Shown here in pieces: positions 27,450 to 34,422 of a stretch of DNA of 64,000 nt. A model generated the notes under the pieces. The model searched no databases, had not been told where the DNA came from, and saw nothing but the letters and a program-made list of their open reading frames with translations. Position 1 is the first letter of the stretch. The number at the start of each line of letters is the position of its first letter. The position numbers were made by a program, and so were the translations under genes. The DNA is from Pseudomonas libanensis (GTDB taxonomy: Bacteria; Pseudomonadota; Gammaproteobacteria; Pseudomonadales; Pseudomonadaceae): positions 1-64,000 of the forward strand of contig NZ_JYLH01000017.1 of assembly GCF_001439685.1 (NCBI RefSeq), given 5' to 3'.

Positions 27450-28288
27450 GGGCGTTCTCCCTGATACAGAGCGCTCACCGTCGCGGGCTCGATTTGCGCC
27501 GCTGTGTCGAGTTCGGCCAGGCGCGCCAAATAGAAATCAGCGCGGCGGCTACGCGGTTGTTCGGGCGCGCCTTGTTGCAACAGCGCACTCACGGTCTGCT
27601 GGATCTGCACCACATCGTCCGCCACGTAGCGGTCGGCCAAACCACTGTTAAAGCGTTGCTCGCCGCCCGTAAGGCTCCAGATGAAAGGCCGGTCGCGGGA
27701 GTCGTATTCTTCCAGGCCGGCCTCCTGTTCGATCACCTGCGGGCCGTTCAAACCCAGGCGTGCTTCGCGGGTGACGACCAGGTAACTGCACAGCCCGGCC
27801 GCGATGGACATGCCGCCAAAACAACCGACACTGCCCGCCACCACGCCTATTACCGGCTGGTACTGGCGCAGGTCGACAATCGCCGCATGGATATCGGCAA
27901 TCGCAGCCAGGCCCAGGTTGGCTTCCTGCAGACGCACGCCACCGGTTTCGAGCAACAGCACAGCACGAGTCGGTATGCCGTTGCGGTTATCTTCGCCAGC
28001 CAGTTCCAGGGCGCCCGCGATCTTCGCGCCGCCGACTTCACCGAGGCTGCCACCTTGGAAATTACCCTCGATAGCAGCAACCACCACCGGCAAGCCGGCG
28101 ATGCTGCCCTTGGCAATCACCACGCCGTCATCGGCCTGGGGCACCACGCCTTGGCGGCTGAGCCACGGCGACATGACGCGTTGGAACGGGTCGATCAGTT
28201 CGCGATAAGTGCCAACATCCAACAACGCCTTGGCCCGCTGCCGTGCACCGAGTTCGACAAAGCTGTGCTTGGTGAGCAAATCAGTCAT
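27446..28288 (-). CDS. mdcD: Malonate decarboxylase beta subunit
   Basis: A 280-residue crotonase-fold subunit, partner of MdcE. LLLETGGVRLQEANLGLAAI and VGVVAGSVGCFGGMSIAAGL-type segments shape the active site, where the acetyl/malonyl-thioester is bound. GAGGAG upstream fixes the start at 28288. The gene overlaps mdcC by 8 nt. The longer frame to 28363 runs through mdcC and is not used. Confidence 0.94.
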   Translation of the reverse strand: MTDLLTKHSFVELGARQRAKALLDVGTYRELIDPFQRVMSPWLSRQGVVPQADDGVVIAKGSIAGLPVVVAAIEGNFQGGSLGEVGGAKIAGALELAGEDNRNGIPTRAVLLLETGGVRLQEANLGLAAIADIHAAIVDLRQYQPVIGVVAGSVGCFGGMSIAAGLCSYLVVTREARLGLNGPQVIEQEAGLEEYDSRDRPFIWSLTGGEQRFNSGLADRYVADDVVQIQQTVSALLQQGAPEQPRSRRADFYLARLAELDTAAQIEPATVSALYQGERP

Positions 28289-28580
28289 GGCCGATCTCCT
28301 CGAAACCTTGCTCCAGGCGCAAACGCACCACGCCGGGGGTGGCGCCGAAATCGTGGATATCAATCTTCAATGCAGGCGGTGTCTGCTCCTGGAAGATGCG
28401 TTCGAACAGGTGCTGCCAACGTTGCTGCGCGCCGTTGACCGAGGTCTGCACCTGGATCGTCAGCGTGCCGGCCGTGCCCGGTTCCAGCAGCACTTCGAGG
28501 TCGCCGGAACCGACACACCCCACCAGCGCACGACCTTTGGGCGGCTGCCCGGCAGGGAATTCAAAGGATAAGGTTTCCAT
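28281..28580 (-). CDS. mdcC: Malonate decarboxylase acyl carrier protein (delta subunit)
   Basis: A 99-residue acyl carrier that bears malonyl and acetyl groups through its unusual phosphoribosyl-dephospho-CoA arm. The attachment serine is Ser25 in CVGSGDLEVLL. The ATG at 28580 overlaps the mdcB stop as TGATG, so translation is coupled; an in-frame GTG at 28583 is less likely. The length equals that of other MdcC proteins. Confidence 0.94.
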   Translation of the reverse strand: METLSFEFPAGQPPKGRALVGCVGSGDLEVLLEPGTAGTLTIQVQTSVNGAQQRWQHLFERIFQEQTPPALKIDIHDFGATPGVVRLRLEQGFEEIGHD

Positions 28581-29413
28581 CACAACGCTCCGTGGAGGCG
28601 GTCGATAAACAGGCAGGCGGCCAACAGGTCGGCGGCGCCACCGGGGGAGGCATTCAGGGCCAGGAGTTGCTGGTCCAGTGCGTGCAGTTGGCGACGACCG
28701 GCGAGAGTTGCGCTACCGCCAGCGTCGAGCACCGCCTGGGCGCCTTGCTGCATGGCTTGGAGGCCTTCGGTGCCGGCGCGGTAGAGCACACAGGTGTCGG
28801 CCAGTTCGGTCATGATCGCGAGCAAAGCGTCCAGGCGGGCATTCTGCTCACCGGCCTTTTCCCCGCGGCTTTTATGCAGTTGCGGCAGGCCGCGTTGCAT
28901 CACGGCGGGAAAACCCAGTTGCGCTTCTTCGCGGGCACCGCGTGCGCCGTAGCGTTGGGCGACCTGGGCGCCGTGGCTGAAGGGTCGTGGCGCGTGGCGG
29001 TCATTGAGCAGGGCCAGCTTGGCCGCGTTCAGCGTGACGGCACGGGGTTCCAGTGCCGCTGCGGCGGTGAGCAAACCGAGGGCCCAGATCGCACCGCGGT
29101 GGGTGTTCACACCGTTGGTAGTGGCGAGCATCGCTTGCTCACCTTCGCGACCAATACGTCCCAGGGCTTCACGCAGGGGCAAACCGATTTGACCGAACTC
29201 AAACGCGGCCTCGGCCATTTCCTTGAACATCGGCCACAGCGACAGCGCCGACGCGTGCATCAGGCCCAGGTGCAAATCGTTATGGGCACCGTTGCCGCGC
29301 CGGTCTACCAAGGCGGGTTTAGGCGACAGATCCGCTTCATCGATCAGCGCATCGACGGCCATATCCGCCAAACGATCGGCGAGGCTGATTTCATGCAGTT
29401 TGAGGGCGCGCAT
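28580..29413 (-). CDS. mdcB: Triphosphoribosyl-dephospho-CoA synthase
   Basis: A 277-residue CitG-like enzyme that makes 2'-(5''-triphosphoribosyl)-3'-dephospho-CoA from ATP and dephospho-CoA, the precursor of the MdcC prosthetic group. SPKPALVDRRGNGAHNDL and ATNGVNTHRGAIWALGLL-type segments are the family signatures. It starts directly at the end of mdcA, with no gap. Confidence 0.94.
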   Translation of the reverse strand: MRALKLHEISLADRLADMAVDALIDEADLSPKPALVDRRGNGAHNDLHLGLMHASALSLWPMFKEMAEAAFEFGQIGLPLREALGRIGREGEQAMLATTNGVNTHRGAIWALGLLTAAAALEPRAVTLNAAKLALLNDRHAPRPFSHGAQVAQRYGARGAREEAQLGFPAVMQRGLPQLHKSRGEKAGEQNARLDALLAIMTELADTCVLYRAGTEGLQAMQQGAQAVLDAGGSATLAGRRQLHALDQQLLALNASPGGAADLLAACLFIDRLHGAL

Positions 29414-31084
29414 TTACCAGCTCCTGAATTTTGCAGGCGGGTTGTACAAGCCGCCGGACCATTCCACCAGGTCGGCCACGCTCTTGGCGGCCAACAACTC
29501 GCGGGTGGCGTCGGTGCGGCGGATACCCAGGTCTTCGGGCAGGGCGATCAGGCCTTCGCGGCGCATGCGTGCCGTGTCCTTGGGGTTGTGGCGCAGCCCG
29601 ATGGCAGTCACACCGGCGACGGCGGCGATCATCGCCTGGCGCTCCTCCAGGGAGCGGGCTTTGTACAGATAGGCGATGCCTTCCTCGGTGAGCAGGTGGG
29701 TGACGTCGTCGCCATAAATCATGATCGGCGCCAGCGGCATGCCGCTTTTGCGTGCGACTTCCACCGCGTCGAGGGTCTCGACAAAGGTCGGTTTGCCGCC
29801 TTCCTGGAAGGTTTCGACCATCTGCACCACGAGTTTTTTCCCGCGCTCCAGCAGGGCTTCGGGCGCATCGTCGTGGCGCATATCCAGCCAGGCGGGGGTG
29901 CCATGACGGCGACCGCGTGGGTCGTGCCCCATGTTCGGCGCCCCGCCGAAACCGGCGAGGCGGCCACGGGTGACGGTGCTGGAATGGCCGTCGCCATCGA
30001 CTTGCAGGGTGGCACCGATAAACAGGTCCACTGCGTACTGGCCGGCCAGTTGGCAGAACATGCGGTTGGAGCGCATCGAGCCGTCGCGGCCGGTGAAGAA
30101 CACATCGGGGCGGGCGGCGATGTAGTTTTCCATACCCAGTTCGGTGCCGAAACAGTGCACGCTCTCGACCCAACCGCTTTCGATGGCGGGTATCAGCGTG
30201 GGGTGCGGGTTGAGGGTCCAGTTACGGCAGATCTTGCCCTTGAGCCCCAGGGATTCGCCGTAGGTGGGCAGGATCAACTCGATGGCGGCGGTGTTGAAAC
30301 CGATGCCATGGTTGAGCGACTGCACATTGTGCTTTTCGTAGATGCCACGGATCGCCATCATCGCCATCAACACATGCACCGGCTTGATATGGCGCGGGTC
30401 GCGGGTGAACAGCGGTTCGATGTAGAACGGCTTGTCGGCTACCACCACGAAATCGACCCAGCTTGCGGGGATGTCCACGCGGGGCAAGTCGGTGACGTCG
30501 TCCACCAACTGGTTGACTTGCACTATGACGATGCCGTCGCTGAACGCCGCGGGTTCGATCAGCGCCGGCGTGTCTTCGGTACTGGCGCCGGTGTAGATAT
30601 TGCCGGCACGGTCGGCCATGAAGCCGGCCGAGAGCACCACGTTGGGGATCAGGTCCACCACCAGGCGCGCATAGAGTTCGATGTAGGTATGGATCGCGCC
30701 GATTTCCAGCAGGCCGTCCTCGAGCAACTGGCTGATGCGCAGGGATTGAGTGCCGGCAAAAGAGAAATCCAGCTTACGGGCGATGCCTTTTTCAAACAGG
30801 TCCAGGTGCTCGGCGCGCCCGACACTGGGCATGATCATATGCAAATCGTGGAGCTTGGCCGGGTCAGCCTTGGCCAGGGAGCGCGAGAGGAAGTCGGCCT
30901 GCTTTTGGTTGTTGCCTTCCAGCACCACGCGGTCGCCTGGGAGGATCAGCGCTTGCAGGGCCTCGACGATCCTGTCGCTGGGCAACACCGCCCCGTCTGC
31001 ATACTGTTTGACCAGCCCGAGCCGCCGCTGCTTCTCGTCGCGCCGCCGCGTCCAGCGCGAGTCGGGGGTGATGGTTGTTGTCAT
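29414..31084 (-). CDS. mdcA: Malonate decarboxylase alpha subunit
   Basis: A 556-residue acetyl-S-ACP:malonate ACP transferase. It swaps acetyl for malonyl on the carrier protein and so regenerates the substrate of MdcDE. Motifs include VLEGNNQKQADFLSR, SLNHGIGFNTAAIELILP and GGAPNMGHDPRGRRHGTP. GGAG 8 nt before the ATG at 31084 sets the start. It is the first gene of the mdcABCDEGH-madLM unit, so the promoter must lie in 31085-31300. Confidence 0.96.
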   Translation of the reverse strand: MTTTITPDSRWTRRRDEKQRRLGLVKQYADGAVLPSDRIVEALQALILPGDRVVLEGNNQKQADFLSRSLAKADPAKLHDLHMIMPSVGRAEHLDLFEKGIARKLDFSFAGTQSLRISQLLEDGLLEIGAIHTYIELYARLVVDLIPNVVLSAGFMADRAGNIYTGASTEDTPALIEPAAFSDGIVIVQVNQLVDDVTDLPRVDIPASWVDFVVVADKPFYIEPLFTRDPRHIKPVHVLMAMMAIRGIYEKHNVQSLNHGIGFNTAAIELILPTYGESLGLKGKICRNWTLNPHPTLIPAIESGWVESVHCFGTELGMENYIAARPDVFFTGRDGSMRSNRMFCQLAGQYAVDLFIGATLQVDGDGHSSTVTRGRLAGFGGAPNMGHDPRGRRHGTPAWLDMRHDDAPEALLERGKKLVVQMVETFQEGGKPTFVETLDAVEVARKSGMPLAPIMIYGDDVTHLLTEEGIAYLYKARSLEERQAMIAAVAGVTAIGLRHNPKDTARMRREGLIALPEDLGIRRTDATRELLAAKSVADLVEWSGGLYNPPAKFRSW

Positions 31085-31298
31085 GGTCGCTCCACGGGGT
31101 TTGCTGTCGTGGGGCTGTACCTTAGGAGTGAATTTGGGTGCTATCAATCAAGCTGCACCGCGGATTGTTACGGCTGGAGTAATGGATTCGTAGAAATCAA
31201 AGGAGATGATTGATCAATGGGCGCCGCTCCAACCGAGCCGCGTAAACGATAAAAATTCCCACTCGAGAAAAATCCTCAAAACATCCTCGACAACAAAG
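31085..31298. promoter_or_regulatory. Intergenic region between mdcA and the bacteriocin gene
   Basis: This divergent gap should hold the mdc promoter and MdcR sites. ATTGATCAAT (31209-31218) is a perfect 10-bp palindrome, and a related GCTATCAATCAAGC lies at about 31139-31152; either could be an MdcR half site. No clear sigma-70 or sigma-54 promoter could be read on the minus strand. I see no gene here. Confidence 0.35.
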
Positions 31299-31314
31299 CT
31301 GTACGTATATACAG
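31299..31314 (+). promoter_or_regulatory. LexA (SOS) box of the bacteriocin gene
   Basis: CTGT-ACGTATAT-ACAG matches the consensus CTGT-N8-ACAG with perfect outer arms and an AT-rich centre. It overlaps a possible -10 (TATACA, 31308-31313), so LexA binding would block transcription until DNA damage. The gene starts 147 nt downstream. Confidence 0.88.
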
Positions 31315-31460
31315 TTAACTTCGCTTGCCTTGAGGCACGCTTTCGTTAGGACAACGGGGCGCACTCGAGCCAAAGCGAACTCCAGTTGAAAGACCACGCG
31401 CATGGCTCAGCCCCCTCGGAGAGCGTACGCTGAACCCAAAAAGTTTAAAGGATTAAACTT

Positions 31461-32681
31461 ATGTCATATGTACAAGGCCACATCGATCTACCCGCTACTT
31501 ACATTTACGCGAATGAGCCCCCACCAAGCCAGATTGGTGTCAGTTTAGGGAACGTAGTCATCGGTCATGAAACCGTCGATCGTCTCATGACTGAGGCAGC
31601 CGATACCGGCACATGGCCAAGTATGGACAGCTATGAAGATGCCGGGGTTGATTATCAGCGTGTGCTCCCACTTCAAATCAAAGAAGTCAAATTCGAGTTC
31701 CAACTTGGCTACGAAGCCGACGCACGCGATATTCCAAACAACATGAATGCTGAAATTGATAAAACGATCAGGGAAACGGGCCCTGTCATCAATGATCCGC
31801 CTGCTGAATCGATCGAACAGAAAGCGAAAGCTATCGAGAATGTCGCCTTCCGCCGCTCACAACTGCGCAAATATTATGAGAAAAAACTTGATGATCTCCC
31901 GGCAAAGAACTATTTGTCGCGCACCATTGATAGCATTATGGGAGAAGTGGATGCCTCGGTAAAAACCGGTAATGATTCATTAGAAAACATCATGGGTCAT
32001 GAACTTGAAGGCATTAAGTCCAGCTATGAAATCGACATGCAAAACAAAATTTTTGATTATCTGAGAGATCAGCTCAGCGCGTACTCTAATGAGATGAACA
32101 AGCTTGACCCCGGCGCACTTCAAGATTCCTTGGGGTTCATCAGCGATACGAGCAAAGAGATTGCAAACCGCTACGGTACTGCCATGGGCGAGGTCACTCA
32201 AGATCTGAAAAACAACGTGTCGGGGAAAAACATTAATAATTATCCACAAGCGCTAGCCGCGTTCGAAAAAATCCAGAACAACCCGAACTTCAAGCTCAAC
32301 CAAAAGGACACAGCAGCAGTCGACGCCGCGCTCAAAGCGCTTGATAACCAAGCTTTTTCCGATAATCTGAAAAGACTCGGTCGAGGATTCGGGGTTATTG
32401 GGTTGTCTCTTCAGGTCTCCAAAATTTCTACCGCTGCATCGACCGGATTTAATACCGGCGACTGGAAGCCCTTGATGCTCGAAGTCGAGAGCATTGCCAT
32501 CGGCACTGCGGTGTCTTCCGGGTTCGGTGCGTTGGCAGCAATGGGGCTGGCTGCTGTCAGTCTTCCTGCCGTCGCTACGGGTGTAGGCTTCGTGTTTATT
32601 GCAGTCATCATGGCCGCTATATCCGCTTATATAGACCCTAAGACAGTAGACAAGATCAACAATCTGGTTTATACCGGCTAA
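31461..32681 (+). CDS. Pore-forming S-type bacteriocin (colicin-like)
   Basis: A 406-residue toxin. The C-terminal colicin pore domain spans about residues 215-402: GKNINN, FEK, GRGFGVIGLS (308-317), TGDWKP (332-337), then a hydrophobic hairpin (about 344-390) and the end KINNLV. This order matches pyocin S5 and colicin Ia-type channels, which depolarise the inner membrane. The N-terminus, MSYVQGHIDLPATYIYANEP then PP, has the VQG and proline-rich segment seen at the start of S-type pyocins, and residues 80-200 would be the receptor/translocation part. AAAGGA precedes the ATG. SOS control is indicated by the LexA box. No lysis gene is present, and the coding sequence is visibly AT-richer than its neighbours, pointing to transfer. 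Confidence 0.87.
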   Translation: MSYVQGHIDLPATYIYANEPPPSQIGVSLGNVVIGHETVDRLMTEAADTGTWPSMDSYEDAGVDYQRVLPLQIKEVKFEFQLGYEADARDIPNNMNAEIDKTIRETGPVINDPPAESIEQKAKAIENVAFRRSQLRKYYEKKLDDLPAKNYLSRTIDSIMGEVDASVKTGNDSLENIMGHELEGIKSSYEIDMQNKIFDYLRDQLSAYSNEMNKLDPGALQDSLGFISDTSKEIANRYGTAMGEVTQDLKNNVSGKNINNYPQALAAFEKIQNNPNFKLNQKDTAAVDAALKALDNQAFSDNLKRLGRGFGVIGLSLQVSKISTAASTGFNTGDWKPLMLEVESIAIGTAVSSGFGALAAMGLAAVSLPAVATGVGFVFIAVIMAAISAYIDPKTVDKINNLVYTG

Positions 32682-32693
32682 TGAAATAGTCAA

Positions 32694-32724
32694 GGCGCTT
32701 AGTGCTTACCATTCACTAAGCGCC
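32694..32724. other. Stem-loop between bacteriocin and immunity genes
   Basis: GGCGCTTAGTG and CACTAAGCGCC pair perfectly over 11 bp around a nine-base loop. There is no T-run on either side, so it is not a standard terminator. It may stabilise or partly end the bacteriocin mRNA before the immunity gene. Confidence 0.65.
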
Positions 32725-32768
32725 ACACATTATTCGTTGATCGACAGAACATCACGTCAAGGCCAACT

Positions 32769-33329
32769 GTGAATACATCACCACCACGACACTCTTCAAT
32801 AAAACTTCCATTGATAAAAATATTTATAAGTATTCTTCCGATCTTCGTGCTGGCCGCCTTGATACCTGCTCAGCCCAGCACTCCCTTTTCGGTAGCACTC
32901 AATAACTTCCTCGACAACCATCTGTTGGGCGTAGTAGGTGCATGGTCATCGCATTTACCCTTACCCGCTAAAGCGATAGCTAATTACATCAGCATCGCAG
33001 GCCCTATCATCGGAATATTTGTATTGCTCAGCACAATCAAAAACTCGACACTGGCCAAAATCAACCTGAAAGACATAACCTGGCCAAAATACGCTCTTAT
33101 GTGCGCTGGACTGATAGTGGTAAACGCTTTATTTGCTTATCAAAATTACTTTAGCTATATAGATTTTGCAGCGCACGATCACAAACTCAGACTGGTCGGC
33201 AACAGCTTATTTTTACTTCCTATATTTACCTCAGCACTACTGCTTGCATTGTACGGTCTGATATTGTTCAACTACTTAACGTTTTTCATTATTTCACGCG
33301 CCTTGCTTCAGCAGAAAACCACTCGCTGA
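32769..33329 (+). CDS. Putative immunity protein to the pore-forming bacteriocin
   Basis: A 186-residue inner-membrane protein with four or five predicted helices (about residues 15-34, 69-88, 104-124, 140-178). It fits the role of immunity proteins to pore-forming colicins, which block the channel in the membrane. The assignment rests on position (87 nt after the toxin gene, same strand) and topology; I do not recognise a named family. Most E. coli pore-forming colicins have the immunity gene on the opposite strand, so the arrangement differs. The start is a GTG at 32769 with AAGG upstream. Base composition is very AT-rich, like the toxin gene. Confidence 0.7.
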   Translation: MNTSPPRHSSIKLPLIKIFISILPIFVLAALIPAQPSTPFSVALNNFLDNHLLGVVGAWSSHLPLPAKAIANYISIAGPIIGIFVLLSTIKNSTLAKINLKDITWPKYALMCAGLIVVNALFAYQNYFSYIDFAAHDHKLRLVGNSLFLLPIFTSALLLALYGLILFNYLTFFIISRALLQQKTTR

Positions 33330-33421
33330 ACGCTGAATGTGCGAATCTTCACGTCTGCGAAAACATGCAGCGCAACCCGACACTCTTCTTGCGATCCGGT
33401 AGCTCAGCCTTCAAGCCACCA

Positions 33422-33561
33422 CTAGGTTGCAGATTCTCCAGGTTGGCCTTGCTTGGAAGATGACTTCGACATGATGCTCGGTTCCTAAAATGGATCAGTA
33501 AGGAACGCTTATAGATCTAGGCGTCTTGGGTGCCTAAACAGATTTCTCGCAGGAAAAATCC
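33422..33561 (-). pseudogene. Degenerate DUF6124-type leader and truncated ORF
   Basis: Read on the minus strand this repeats the landmarks of the intact leader at 33975-34288. They are GGATTTTTCCTGC (33561-33549), CTGTTTAGGC (33541-33532), and TCCTTACTGA..TTTAGGA..ATCATG ending in an ATG at 33472. The frame then codes only 16 residues before TAG. The promoter, the first hairpins and the terminator are missing. The RBS-masking stem is kept as GTTCCT/AGGAAC where the intact copy has GCTCCT/AGGAGC. Confidence 0.6.
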
Positions 33562-33585
33562 GAAACCTCTCGTGTCGAGGGGCAT

Positions 33586-33721
33586 GATCGTTCCCACGCT
33601 CTGCATGGGAATGCCGCCTGAGACGCTCCGCGTCCTGCCAGCCGCTGCAAGGCCCAAGACCTGCCCCAAGGTGACGCAGAGCGTCACGGGATGCATTCCC
33701 ACGCGGAGCGTGGGAACGATC
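33586..33721. repeat. Long palindromic repeat, GATCGTTCCCACGC family
   Basis: The ends GATCGTTCCCACGCT (33586-33600) and AGCGTGGGAACGATC (33707-33721) are perfect 15-bp inverted repeats. Inner hairpins include GACGCAGAGCGTC. A single unit of the same family lies at 18078-18135. It ends 13 nt from the DUF6124 stop codon. Confidence 0.85.
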
Positions 33722-33734
33722 AAAACGATCCTGT

Positions 33735-33974
33735 TTAAGCCGCTGGGGCGGGGGATATCTGCTCCAGTGCTTGATCCACCAATAACTGTCCTATCTCTGC
33801 CATTTGCTGAATCCCGAGCATGATGGCGCGTTGGGAAGTGTCCAGGTCGAAGGCCAGGTTGCAGGTGAGTGCGTTGAGAGAGGACAGGGTTTCGCTGGCG
33901 TTGACCAGCAGGGTTTCGGTGTTTTGGTGGGGGTTTACGGTGAAGAGAGGCGGATTGGGGGTAGGTTTGACCAT
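33735..33974 (-). CDS. DUF6124-type small protein
   Basis: A 79-residue soluble protein with no signal peptide or membrane segment. After a proline-rich start (MVKPTPNPPLFTVNP) it has a helical core NTETLLVNASETLSSLNALT and LDTSQRAIMLGIQQMAEIGQ, ending LLVDQALEQ. This matches my recollection of the DUF6124 (DUF3077-related) family, which is abundant in Pseudomonas and has no known function. AGGAG 10 nt before the ATG is the ribosome binding site and is part of a hairpin. The gene has an unusually long structured leader containing its own promoter and terminator, so expression is probably conditional. Confidence 0.75.
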   Translation of the reverse strand: MVKPTPNPPLFTVNPHQNTETLLVNASETLSSLNALTCNLAFDLDTSQRAIMLGIQQMAEIGQLLVDQALEQISPAPAA

Positions 33975-34217
33975 GATAAAGCTCCTAAACAGTCAGTAAG
34001 GAGCGCCACCGTTCGCTTGCACGCGAATGAGGGTGGCGACCGTGCGCAGGTGTGCAAGACCGGGCCTGTTTAGGACACCCAGCAGGTCCGAAGACCTCCT
34101 GCGCGCAGCCGCCATAAAGCAGCGAGCACAAAAAACGCCCGTGGTTGGCTGGGCGTTCGTACGCCTAAACAGTTTCGTCGGACTTGCACGTCCGTGTCAC
34201 CGTTTTTTGCGATGACG
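33975..34217 (-). promoter_or_regulatory. Structured leader of the DUF6124 gene (candidate riboregulator)
   Basis: In transcript order (minus strand) the leader holds several elements. First is the CGGAC-GTGCAA-GTCCG hairpin (34179-34194), then GGCGT-ACGA-ACGCC (34165-34152), which competes with the terminator at 34157-34130. Next is AGGTC-TTCG-GACCT (34097-34084), then a large CGCCACC..GGTGGCG hairpin with an inner TTCGC/GCGAA stem (34038-34003). Last is GCTCCT..AGGAGC (34003-33982), which hides the ribosome binding site. The layout is that of an attenuator plus a translational switch. The signal is unknown. Confidence 0.6.
34130..34157 (-). terminator. Intrinsic terminator inside the DUF6124 leader
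   Basis: On the minus strand AACGCCC-(10 nt)-GGGCGTT is followed by six T in total. It lies about 155 nt upstream of the start codon and on the same strand, so it would stop transcripts before the gene. Its 5' arm also pairs with the preceding GGCGT to form an alternative stem. Confidence 0.75.
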
Positions 34218-34223
34218 GAGCGA

Positions 34224-34252
34224 AGACTAGGCGCGATGATCAATCACGACAA
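34224..34252 (-). promoter_or_regulatory. Sigma-70 promoter of the DUF6124 leader
   Basis: On the minus strand TTGTCG (34252-34247), a 17-bp spacer and TAGTCT (34229-34224) predict a start near 34217. GGATTTTTCC at 34288-34279, about 60-70 bp upstream of the start, is a short dyad kept in the decayed copy and may be an upstream binding site. The remaining part of the gap (34289-34422) holds only a REPIN. Confidence 0.5.
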
Positions 34253-34310
34253 GTTCATGCACAGCCCAAAAACTTGCAGGAAAAATCCTAAGACCGCCCG
34301 CAGTCCTTAA

Positions 34311-34400
34311 TGTGGGAGCTGGCTTGCCTGCGATGGCGGTGGGTCAGTGTTTAATGCAGTGACTGAAACGCCGCTATCGCAGGCAAGCCAGCTCCCACAG
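34311..34400. repeat. REPIN
   Basis: TGTGGGAGCTGGCTTGCC and GGCAAGCCAGCTCCCACAG arms with a CAGTGTTTAAT..ACTG inner segment. It lies between the DUF6124 leader and the end of chpC and marks the right edge of the accessory segment. Confidence 0.88.
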
Positions 34401-34422
34401 TAGATCTTCATAGGGCTCAGGG

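Larger units (their letters stand above)
33330..33734. other. Non-coding stretch between the immunity and DUF6124 genes
   Basis: It holds a decayed second copy of the DUF6124-type leader (33422-33561, minus strand) and a 136-bp palindromic repeat (33586-33721). Below the decayed leader the minus strand offers only short broken frames: a 16-codon frame from the ATG at 33472, and another frame ending at 33349 that has no start codon. No intact gene is supported. Confidence 0.6.
33533..34172. repeat. Four CCTAAACAG 9-mers in the DUF6124 locus
   Basis: CCTAAACAG occurs at 33533-33541, 33984-33992 and 34164-34172, and its reverse complement CTGTTTAGG at 34066-34074. Those at 33984 and 34066 can pair in the leader RNA. 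A 13-mer GCAGGAAAAATCC is also repeated at 33549-33561 and 34276-34288, in the same orientation. Confidence 0.8.

Noticed and set aside
28592..31213. 873-codon open frame on the plus strand, opposite mdcB and mdcA
   Set aside because: It is the antisense shadow of two well-identified genes, rich in His, Gln, Arg and Gly with no recognisable motif, a common effect in GC-rich coding DNA.
33330..33734. A lysis gene or further immunity gene after the bacteriocin pair
   Set aside because: Only broken frames and repeats were found in this stretch.
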